Source: Oscillospiraceae bacterium (lineage in GTDB: Bacteria > Bacillota > Clostridia > Oscillospirales > CAG-272). From it: DNA of 64,000 nucleotides. The DNA is taken from assembly GCA_015064355.1 (NCBI GenBank), contig SVSJ01000002.1, positions 54,327 to 118,326 of the forward strand, written 5' to 3'. The notes below the pieces were generated by a model. That model was not told the DNA's origin. It did no database searches and was given only the letters and a program-made list of their open reading frames with translations. A program made the translations under genes and the position numbers. This document shows, one piece after another, positions 7,384 through 14,712 of the stretch (its first letter is position 1; the number at the start of each line of letters is the position of its first letter).

Positions 7384-8868
7384 TTACCATTCAGAATTGA
7401 TGATCGAATCAACTGCTGTGTTGATATTGTTTTCCCAGCCGCGGATTCTCTGTGCGTACTGTGACGCGTAGTCCTTGGTCTTGTGAGTCATCATCTTTGA
7501 GAGAAGCTCACCGGGACCACCATAAACATAACCGAAGTCGTAAACAACGCCGCGGTTGATAATGTCAAGCATATCGCCGTCTTCCGGTGCGTCTGCTGAA
7601 CGTCCCTTTAATGCAGCATCATAAAGGGCAGGCTGAACCTGCTGCCAAGCGCGGTTATTATAAATTTCCATTACTGCACCAAGAAGTTCGTCATTGGGAC
7701 AATGGAGCAAAATACCGAATGTACTACCGGAGGGGTCGGTGATAGTGTAATAATCATTCTGCAGCTCGTCATACTTAGGATACGGCAAGAATCCGTATGT
7801 ATCCTCCATAGTGTCAAAATATCCGCCCAGAGCATGACCAAAGGTACCATACATAAAGAGAGCACGTCCGTCAGCAAAAATATCACTGTGAGTAGACCAG
7901 TCTCTGGTAGGCCATGTAGCCTTGTTTTCATAAATCAAAGAGTAAACCTTCTCGACAATGGAAACAACCTTTTCGTTATTCATATGAATGTACGGGATTC
8001 CGTCGCTGTCTCTCTGCGTAGTCATCTCACCGCAGGAGTAAAGGAACGGAACAGCATAGCTGGTTGTCTGACCTGCAAGACCGAACTGGTCATTGGGGTC
8101 TTTTCTTGTGTTACCGTTCAAGTCAACATATCCTATGCGAGAAACCTCAATAAACTTGTCGAGAGTCCACTGTCCTTTATAAACGAGATTGTACAAATTG
8201 GGGAGCTCGGACTTATATTGTTCTGCAAGCGTTTTGTTGTAGTAAACACAATATGTAACTTTTACTTCCTGAACACAGGATGCCCCAACCATCATATATG
8301 TCTTGCCCAAAACGCTTACAGCTTCTCTTGCACTCTGATTCCACCACGGAGCGTCAAGGTTCATGTACGGGATGGTTTCCCAGTCGCGAAGTCTGTTGTC
8401 CATAGCAAGCTGACCGATCTTATTGTATGACTGAACTACAACGGAATAGGTATCGTCGCCTGTAGCAACCAGGTCTTTTATCTCTTCATCATTAGCTTCA
8501 TCGCTGAAAATAAGCTTACAACCGATACGGCCTTCAACGTATTCGCAGTTCATATAAATTGAAGAACTGAGCTGGTCCGAAGTCATATCTTCAGGGCGCC
8601 AATCGTTGATGCTGTTTTCGGGAATGATCACAGCAAATGTCTCACCGTCAAAGTCCAGCTTCGGAACTTTATCCATTACAAGAGAACGTTCGTATATAAT
8701 ACGTTCAATACCGGTTAGGGAATCAATATAGTCCTGGGTGGCAGTTTGTGCCGCTTCTGTTTCATAAGAAACATTCGAACCGCCAACTTCCGTTTCGCAT
8801 CCCAGAAGTGTTGTGGCAAGAATCAAAATTGAAAGAATAAATGATATTAATCTAGGGAATTTGATCAT
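7384..8868 (-). CDS. Extracellular solute-binding lipoprotein (copy 1)
   Basis: 494 aa. The N-terminal signal peptide ends in a lipobox (TTLLGC), so the mature protein is probably tethered outside the membrane. The rest resembles family-1 ABC solute-binding proteins, with QWTLDKF and a calcium-loop-like DLNGNTRKDPND near residue 250. No permease or ATPase gene is nearby, so a transport partner would be encoded elsewhere. The ATG at 8868 has GAGG eight bases upstream and aligns with the start of the paralogue next door; a TTG at 8874 is too close to the ribosome site. It is very similar to copy 2 along its whole length, so the pair is a tandem duplication. Confidence 0.8.
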   Translation of the reverse strand: MIKFPRLISFILSILILATTLLGCETEVGGSNVSYETEAAQTATQDYIDSLTGIERIIYERSLVMDKVPKLDFDGETFAVIIPENSINDWRPEDMTSDQLSSSIYMNCEYVEGRIGCKLIFSDEANDEEIKDLVATGDDTYSVVVQSYNKIGQLAMDNRLRDWETIPYMNLDAPWWNQSAREAVSVLGKTYMMVGASCVQEVKVTYCVYYNKTLAEQYKSELPNLYNLVYKGQWTLDKFIEVSRIGYVDLNGNTRKDPNDQFGLAGQTTSYAVPFLYSCGEMTTQRDSDGIPYIHMNNEKVVSIVEKVYSLIYENKATWPTRDWSTHSDIFADGRALFMYGTFGHALGGYFDTMEDTYGFLPYPKYDELQNDYYTITDPSGSTFGILLHCPNDELLGAVMEIYNNRAWQQVQPALYDAALKGRSADAPEDGDMLDIINRGVVYDFGYVYGGPGELLSKMMTHKTKDYASQYAQRIRGWENNINTAVDSIINSEW

Positions 8869-8942
8869 ACTCAAGACCTCACTTTTTCATTTTTCTTTTA
8901 TTATTCTAAATTTTTGTCATCTATTTCAGTAGAATGATTAAT

Positions 8943-8977
8943 AAAAGCCACCGCGATTATTATATCACGATGGCTTT
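8943..8977 (-). terminator. Terminator after solute-binding protein copy 2
   Basis: On the minus strand AAAGCCATCGTGA pairs with TCGCGGTGGCTTT, followed by T-rich sequence. The loop contains TATAAT. Confidence 0.65.
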
Positions 8978-8987
8978 CAGCTTTCTA
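8959..8987 (-). promoter_or_regulatory. Promoter of solute-binding protein copy 1, inside the terminator
   Basis: TAGAAA (8982-8987), 17 bases, TATAAT (8959-8964) on the minus strand. The -10 element is in the loop of the upstream gene's terminator. Confidence 0.6.
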
Positions 8988-9019
8988 ATGCGAAGGGACC
9001 GCTAAGTGTCCTTTGTCTT

Positions 9020-10504
9020 TTACCAGTCGGAATTTATAATAGAATCAACTGCTGTGTTAATATTGTTTTCCCAGCCGCGGATTCTCTGCGCATACTGTGA
9101 TGCGTAGTCCTTGGTTTTGTGATTCATCATCTTGGAGAGAAGCTCGCCGGGGCCGCCGTAAACGTAACCGAAGTCGTAAACAACGCCGCGGTTGATAATA
9201 TCAAGCATATCGCCGTCTTCCGGAGCGTCTGCTGAACGTCCCTTTAATGCAGCGTCATAAAGTGCGGGCTGAACCTGCTGCCAAGCACGTGCGTTCATTA
9301 CTTCCATTACTGCACCGAGAACCTGGTCGTTGGGGCAATGGAGCAAAATACCGAAGGTACTGCCGGAGGGGTCGGTAATAGTATGATAGTCCTTCTGCAA
9401 CTCGTCATACTTGGGGTAAGGCAGGAATCCGTAAGTGTCTTCCATTTCATCAAAGTAACCGGAAAGAGCGTGAGCGAAGGTACCGTACATAAAGAGTGCA
9501 CGTCCGTCAGCAAAAATATCACTGTGAGTAGACCAGTCTCTTGTAGGCCAAGTTGCCTTGTCTTCATAAATCAAGGAGTAAACCTTTTCAACGATAGAAA
9601 CAACCTTTTCGGTGTTCATGTGGATATAGGGGATTCCATCACTGTCTCTTTGAGTGGTCATCTCACCGCAGGAGTAAAGGAACGGCACCGCATAGCTGGT
9701 AGTCTGACCTGCAAGACCGAACTGGTCATTGGGGTCTTTTCTTGTGTTACCGTTCAAATCTCTGTATCCTACGCGGGAAACTTCAATAAACTTATCGAGA
9801 GTCCACTGTCCTTTGTAAACCAGATCGTACAAATTGGGAAGCACGCTCTTGTACTGCTCTGCAAGGGTCTTGTTATAGTAAACACAGTATGTAACGCGAA
9901 CCTCCTGTACGCAGGCTGCGCCAACCATCATATATGTCTTGCCTAAAACGCTAACGGCTTCTCTTGCACTCTGGTTCCACCAAGCAGCGTCAAGATCCAT
10001 GTAAGGGATAGTTTCCCAGTCGCGAAGTCTGTTTTCCATAGCAAGCTGGCCTATCTTATTGTAAGATTTGACCACTACGGAATAGGTATCGTCACCTGTA
10101 GATATCAGGTCATCCACCTCTTCGTCACTTGCTTCATCGCTGAAGATCAACTTTACGCCAAGGCGCTCCTCAACGTATTCGCAGGTTTCATAGAGTGCGG
10201 AGCTGAGCTGATCGGAGCTCATTTCTTCGGGTCTCCAGTCGTTGATGCTTCCCTCGGGAATGATCACCGCAAAGGTCTCGCCGTCAAAGTCCAGTCTCGG
10301 AACACCGTCTCTGACCAGGGAACGCTCGTATACTATGCGCCCTACACCCGTGAGAGAATCAATATACTCCTGGGTAGCAGTCTGGGGAGCTTCCGTTTCG
10401 TATATCTCCTTGGAGCCGCTCACGTCAGACTGGCAGCCTAAAAGAGTACCGGCAAGGATCAGGATCGATAGAACAAATGATACTATACGGGAGAATCTTA
10501 ACAT
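9020..10504 (-). CDS. Extracellular solute-binding lipoprotein (copy 2)
   Basis: 494 aa, with lipobox GTLLGC and the same architecture as copy 1. Long identical runs occur throughout, including the YCVYYNKTLAEQY region and the C-terminal half. Differences cluster in the N-terminal 120 residues and around residue 350. It has its own TTGAAA-N17-TATAAT promoter and an AAAGAGG ribosome site. As with copy 1, no membrane components of an ABC importer are present. Keeping two near-equal copies, each with its own promoter, suggests separate expression or slightly different ligand choice; this is an inference. Confidence 0.8.
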   Translation of the reverse strand: MLRFSRIVSFVLSILILAGTLLGCQSDVSGSKEIYETEAPQTATQEYIDSLTGVGRIVYERSLVRDGVPRLDFDGETFAVIIPEGSINDWRPEEMSSDQLSSALYETCEYVEERLGVKLIFSDEASDEEVDDLISTGDDTYSVVVKSYNKIGQLAMENRLRDWETIPYMDLDAAWWNQSAREAVSVLGKTYMMVGAACVQEVRVTYCVYYNKTLAEQYKSVLPNLYDLVYKGQWTLDKFIEVSRVGYRDLNGNTRKDPNDQFGLAGQTTSYAVPFLYSCGEMTTQRDSDGIPYIHMNTEKVVSIVEKVYSLIYEDKATWPTRDWSTHSDIFADGRALFMYGTFAHALSGYFDEMEDTYGFLPYPKYDELQKDYHTITDPSGSTFGILLHCPNDQVLGAVMEVMNARAWQQVQPALYDAALKGRSADAPEDGDMLDIINRGVVYDFGYVYGGPGELLSKMMNHKTKDYASQYAQRIRGWENNINTAVDSIINSDW

Positions 10505-10533
10505 AGCAGAGACCTCTTTAAATTTTTTCTTTT

Positions 10534-10562
10534 ATTATACCAAACGGCAAAGAACTTTTCAA
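10534..10562 (-). promoter_or_regulatory. Promoter of solute-binding protein copy 2
   Basis: TTGAAA (10557-10562), 17-base spacer, TATAAT (10534-10539) on the minus strand. Confidence 0.8.
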
Positions 10563-10573
10563 TAGAAATTAAA

Positions 10574-10604
10574 CAAAAAAAGTGCGATTTCACGCACTCT
10601 TTTG
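10574..10604 (-). terminator. Terminator of the ligase fusion gene
   Basis: On the minus strand AGAGTGCG and CGCACT arms around TGAAAT are followed by seven T's. Confidence 0.85.
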
Positions 10605-10613
10605 TTGATTATT

Positions 10614-13148
10614 TTAAGCAGTAACGATACCTGCGGCTTCTCTGAATTCGGGAAGCTGCTTTGCTTCCTCGCGCATCTTGTACTTGAGGATCTTTCCTGC
10701 CGCGTTCATAGGGAAGTTTTCAACGAATACTACGTATTTGGGAGTCTTGTGCTTTGCCATATGAGACATTACGTATTCCTTGATCTCTTCCGCTGTGCAA
10801 TCCTCGCCGTCCTTCTTGATAACGCAGGCCATGATCTCCTCGCCGTAAGCCTTGTCGGGAACGCCGATAACCTGAACGTCCTTTACTTTGGGATGCGTAT
10901 AGATAAAGTCTTCGATCTCCTTGGGATAGATGTTTTCGCCGCCGCGGATGATCATATCCTTGATTCGGCCTGTGATCTTGTAGTTACCGTCGGGCAGGCG
11001 TCTTGCAAGGTCTCCTGTATGGAGCCAGCCATCCTGGTCGATAGCAGCAGCAGTCGCTTCGGGCATCTTGTAGTAACCCTTCATAATATTATAGCCGCGG
11101 GCAACAAACTCACCGTCTACGTTGTCGGGGAGCTCCTCACCTGTTTCGGGATCAACGATCTTGCACTCAACCCCAAAGAACGCACGGCCTACGGTGTTTA
11201 CTCTGGTTTCGATAGAGTCATCAGTTGAGCTTTGTGTGCATCCGGGAGAAGCCTCTGTCTGACCGTAAACAATGGTGATCTCCTTCATATTCATCTTTTC
11301 CACAACCTCTTCCATTACCTTAACAGGACAGGGAGAGCCTGCCATAATACCGGTTCTCATATGGGAGAAGTCTGTCTTTGGGAAATCCTCGTGACCCAGC
11401 ATAGCAATAAACATAGTGGGAACGCCGTGGAAGCAGGTGATCTTTTCTTTATTGATGCAGTAGAGTCCCTTTCTCGGGGAAAATGCGGTGATGGGAGACA
11501 TGGTAACGCCGTGAGTCATTGATGAAGTCATAGCCAGAACCATACCGAAGCAGTGGAACATAGGCACCTGGATCATCATACGGTCAGCGGTGGACAGATC
11601 CATACGGTCACCGATGGACTTACCGTCATTGATAATGTTATAGTGAGTCAGCATTACACCCTTGGGGAAGCCGGTTGTACCGCTGGTATACTGCATATTG
11701 CACACGTCGTGCTTGTTGATCATTGCAGCTCTTCTGTAAACTGCGTCGATGGGGGTCTTTTCAGCCATAGCCATAGCTTGATCCCATGTCATGCAGCCAG
11801 GCTGCTCAGAGTCAATGGTAATGATATTGCGGAGGAAGGGGAGCTTTCTTGAGTGGATCGGCTTTCCGGATTCGTGGTCAGCAAGCTCCGGAACAAGCTC
11901 CTTGATAATGCCAACGTAGTCGGAATCCTTGTATCCGTCGATCATTACCAGCGTGTGAGTGTCTGACTGGCGGAGGAGGTATTCTGCCTCATGGATCTTG
12001 TAAGCGGTATTAACAGTTACAAGAACAGCACCGATCTTAACGGTTGCCCAGAATGTGATAAACCACTGGGGCACGTTTGTTGCCCAGATAGCAACGTGGT
12101 CACCCTGCTTTACACCCATTGAAATAAGGGCGCGGGCAAAGGTGTCAACGTCGTCACGGAATTCGGGGTATGTTCTTGTGTAGTCCATTTCTGTATAGCG
12201 GAAAGCGTACTGATCGGGGAATTCCTCGCACATACGGTCGAGAACCTGAGGGAATGTAAGGTCAATAAGCTGGTCCTTTTCCCAAACATAGTAGCCTGTG
12301 CCGCTCTTGTTGTGTTGGAGTCTCTCTGTAGCCGCGCTGTTACCGAGATACTGGGACATAAAGTGAGTGAAGTGGGGGAATACGATACCGGCCTCGGACA
12401 AATCAGGCGCGTATTTCTTCATCCATTCAAGAGAGATATATCCTTCGTAATTGAGCGAGCGCAGAGCCTTCATATAGTCCGCCATAGGAGGAAGGTCACC
12501 CTCACCAACAAGGCGATACTTGATCTCGCCGTTTTCTACAACAGAGTCCTTGATGTGAGTATGTTTGATAAACGCGCCCAAATTCTTGATGGTGGTCTCG
12601 GGCAGCTCACCGTTGAAGCGGTAAGGATGGTTGAAATCCCACAGAGCCGCTACGTTGTCACTTCCGATTCTCGCAAGAACGTCTGCAAGACGTGCTGTGT
12701 CGGAGTACACGCCATTTGTTTCAATAAGAAGTGTAACTCCCGCTTCTTCAGCAATGGGAGCAAGTATCTTCATAGGTCCGATAACGAGTTCGTCATCAAA
12801 ATCAGTAGTCGGCTCAGCCGCAGGGTCACCAAGCACGCGGATATAAGGGGTATCCAGCTCCGCCGCCAGCGCGATATACTTCTTCAGCTCCTCAATGGTC
12901 TCTTCGTGACGGTCTGCAAAACGGAGAGCGCAACCGGAGGACAGACAGCAAATCTCAAGCTTGAGTCTCTTAAGCTTTTCCTTTGTTGAGGCAAGCTTTT
13001 CAGGTCTGAAGGGAGATGTGCTGCCGGAGAAAATATCTCCACCAATACCTCTCACCTCGATACCGTGGAAACCAAAGTCCTTTGCAAGTGCGAAAATATC
13101 AGCCCAAGAGAAATCCGGGCAACCCAGTGTGGAAAATGAGATCTTCAT
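10614..13148 (-). CDS. Fusion: xylose-isomerase-like TIM barrel + AMP-forming acyl-CoA ligase
   Basis: 844 aa in one uninterrupted frame. Residues 1 to about 268 form a sugar-isomerase-like TIM barrel with metal ligands E143 (LIETNG), D171 (WDFNHP), H198 (KHTHIKD) and E241 (LEWMKK). Residues about 280-844 are a complete FadD-type ligase: A3 loop YTSGTTGFPKG, A5 YGQTEASPG, A7 HTGDLA, A8 GRIKDMIIRGGENIYP and the A10 lysine in AAGKILK. The ligase half should form an acyl-adenylate and then an acyl-CoA; chain type is not decided. The ATG has CGGAGG nine bases upstream. A leucine-type T-box controls it. Both active sites look intact, so a two-step or coupled enzyme is possible. A mis-joined assembly is the main alternative for the fusion. 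Confidence 0.88.
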   Translation of the reverse strand: MKISFSTLGCPDFSWADIFALAKDFGFHGIEVRGIGGDIFSGSTSPFRPEKLASTKEKLKRLKLEICCLSSGCALRFADRHEETIEELKKYIALAAELDTPYIRVLGDPAAEPTTDFDDELVIGPMKILAPIAEEAGVTLLIETNGVYSDTARLADVLARIGSDNVAALWDFNHPYRFNGELPETTIKNLGAFIKHTHIKDSVVENGEIKYRLVGEGDLPPMADYMKALRSLNYEGYISLEWMKKYAPDLSEAGIVFPHFTHFMSQYLGNSAATERLQHNKSGTGYYVWEKDQLIDLTFPQVLDRMCEEFPDQYAFRYTEMDYTRTYPEFRDDVDTFARALISMGVKQGDHVAIWATNVPQWFITFWATVKIGAVLVTVNTAYKIHEAEYLLRQSDTHTLVMIDGYKDSDYVGIIKELVPELADHESGKPIHSRKLPFLRNIITIDSEQPGCMTWDQAMAMAEKTPIDAVYRRAAMINKHDVCNMQYTSGTTGFPKGVMLTHYNIINDGKSIGDRMDLSTADRMMIQVPMFHCFGMVLAMTSSMTHGVTMSPITAFSPRKGLYCINKEKITCFHGVPTMFIAMLGHEDFPKTDFSHMRTGIMAGSPCPVKVMEEVVEKMNMKEITIVYGQTEASPGCTQSSTDDSIETRVNTVGRAFFGVECKIVDPETGEELPDNVDGEFVARGYNIMKGYYKMPEATAAAIDQDGWLHTGDLARRLPDGNYKITGRIKDMIIRGGENIYPKEIEDFIYTHPKVKDVQVIGVPDKAYGEEIMACVIKKDGEDCTAEEIKEYVMSHMAKHKTPKYVVFVENFPMNAAGKILKYKMREEAKQLPEFREAAGIVTA

Positions 13149-13200
13149 AAAACGATCCTCCGACTAAAATGTTTTTTGCGATCTGTTTCGGATAAAATAA

Positions 13201-13470
13201 AAAACACCGACGTCCTCAACTTAAAGAGACGCGGTGCAAACCTCGTGGTACCACTCTTTTTCGGTATTATCATACCCTTTGTTCAGGCACAGATCTATGC
13301 CCTACCCTCGTAACGGTGGGATTCCGTCTGCGCCTACTGATCGAGTGACTTTCGGGCAGCCGCTTGGGAGTGAGTTGAATCCGTTTGTTCCGCTGTCTTT
13401 TCACCAACCGACAGCTCTCTGTACGGCGTTTGCGGGTTCGCTTTCTCCGTCATAGCGTTTATCTTGTTAT
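13201..13470 (-). promoter_or_regulatory. T-box riboswitch leader, specifier reads CUC (Leu)
   Basis: Minus-strand leader. The antiterminator T-box AGAGTGGTACCACGAGG is at 13241-13257; its UGGU bulge would pair with an ACCA tRNA end, i.e. discriminator A. Stem I shows the AGAGAG bulge and the GGTTGGTGAAAA distal loop between CTGTC and GACAG, and CCGT/ACGG below them. The lowest helix pairs GGAG (13445-13448) with CTCC (13367-13370). The codon before the conserved A is CTC (13372-13374), a leucine codon, and bacterial leucine tRNAs normally carry A73. A terminator hairpin (13201-13236) ends in TTTT, 53 bases before the ligase ATG. Confidence 0.9.
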
Positions 13471-13476
13471 GAAGAA

Positions 13477-13505
13477 ATTATATCACGAGGAAAAGCGACT
13501 GTCAA
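13477..13505 (-). promoter_or_regulatory. Promoter of the T-box leader
   Basis: TTGACA (13500-13505), 17 bases, TATAAT (13477-13482) on the minus strand, giving a start near 13470. Confidence 0.85.
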
Positions 13506-13554
13506 GTGTGCATTAATAACAAAATTCAGTCGCAATTCCACTGTAATTTTAGCA

Positions 13555-14406
13555 TTATTCATCGTGATTTTGCTCTATAGTCCTATAGTAAAGAGCGTTC
13601 TGGCGACAAGTCAAAGGGCTTACCCCTGTAAACTTTTTGAAATTTCTGTAGAAATAGCTTGTGTTATTGAATCCTGCCAGCTCCGCCACCTCAGAAATAG
13701 GCATATCTGTATTTTCGAGACATCCGCGAGCGATATCGATCCGCTTGCTGAGAATATACTCGACAGGGCGCATACCTGTGTACTGCTTGAAAAGTCTGCA
13801 GAAATACTGCTCCGACAGCTTGCCTGAAACAAGGCACAGATCCTCAAGGGTTATGTTTTCGTTGAAATGATTGTTTATGTATTCGATAGCCGCGGAAACT
13901 GCAGGATTATGCTTTGTGGGGCGTTCCGGTATTTCGAGAATCTCGCCGTTTACCTCAATTAACATTGAATATAGTATAGACGATGCAAAAAAACCGCCGT
14001 AAGAGGAGTCCCGCATTACGCTTTCAAGAATCTTCTTTATACTGTCGGATATCAGTGCCGGGCGCTTAAAATCGAACATCAAAAAATCCTTTGATGTGAA
14101 CAATGACTCATCAAACTCATCAGCAGATATATCAAAGGTAACCCAGTCAACTATCCACGATGTGTCGGGATCAGGCTCATAGCTGCTTTCCACTACAGAG
14201 TTCAGATAGAACCCGGTTCCCTCAGAAACTGAATAGGTCTGTCCACCTACAGTAACTCGCCCCGAACCGCTTACGGTTATCAGAATCTGCTTTGAATATA
14301 TCGCAGGACGACTTACGTACCTTTGATCGTAACTGATACCAACCCCACTCACATATACTGGCAGAGCGGATTCTTTGCTGATTTGAGGGTAGAAAACAAT
14401 GGACAA
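13555..14406 (-). CDS. AraC-family transcriptional regulator
   Basis: 283 aa. An N-terminal cupin-like sensor (about 1-150, with GSGRVTVGGQTY) is followed by a C-terminal double helix-turn-helix (about 180-280) with the AraC signature near ISEVAELAGFNNTSYFYRNFKKF. Such regulators usually control sugar utilisation. The start is a TTG at 14406, eight bases after AGGAGG; the GTG at 14415 overlaps that ribosome site and is excluded. It is read toward the T-box gene, and no terminator is visible between them. The two orphan solute-binding proteins or the isomerase-like genes are possible targets, by position only. Confidence 0.85.
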   Translation of the reverse strand: MSIVFYPQISKESALPVYVSGVGISYDQRYVSRPAIYSKQILITVSGSGRVTVGGQTYSVSEGTGFYLNSVVESSYEPDPDTSWIVDWVTFDISADEFDESLFTSKDFLMFDFKRPALISDSIKKILESVMRDSSYGGFFASSILYSMLIEVNGEILEIPERPTKHNPAVSAAIEYINNHFNENITLEDLCLVSGKLSEQYFCRLFKQYTGMRPVEYILSKRIDIARGCLENTDMPISEVAELAGFNNTSYFYRNFKKFTGVSPLTCRQNALYYRTIEQNHDE

Positions 14407-14488
14407 GGTTACCACCTCCTGTTCGTGGTGTCTGTTCGTGTTTCCTTAAAAACACACCATTTACCGATTTTACAAGTTAATGTGTTAA

Positions 14489-14497
14489 AGTATATCA
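14489..14497 (-). promoter_or_regulatory. Extended -10 element for the AraC gene
   Basis: TGATATACT on the minus strand is an extended -10. The -35 is weak (TCAACA, 19 bases upstream). The rest of the 306-base divergent region up to 14637 is AT-rich with no other recognised feature. Confidence 0.4.
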
Positions 14498-14637
14498 CAT
14501 TTCTTTTAAAAAGTGTTGAAAAAAATTGTTAAATTTATGTAAATTCGTGTAGTTGGTCAGTTTTTGGCAATAATTGCTGTTTTTCAGGCATTTTTTGCAG
14601 TTTGGAGAAGTTGTGAGAATAATCTTATTCCAAAAGA

Positions 14638-14666
14638 TTGACATAAGAAAATTTTTATGATATAAT
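14638..14666 (+). promoter_or_regulatory. Promoter of the Shango-like cassette
   Basis: TTGACA (14638-14643), exactly 17 bases, then TGATATAAT with the -10 at 14661-14666: a full consensus promoter with extended -10. Confidence 0.85.
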
Positions 14667-14712
14667 GATGTATTCAAAACATTTGTTTGTTTTTAGGGAA
14701 AGGAGGCTGAAT

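Noticed and set aside
14665..14712. Upstream start for the TerB-domain gene
   Set aside because: It overlaps the -10 element, so it would not be in the transcript; AAAGGAGG points to the ATG at 14713.
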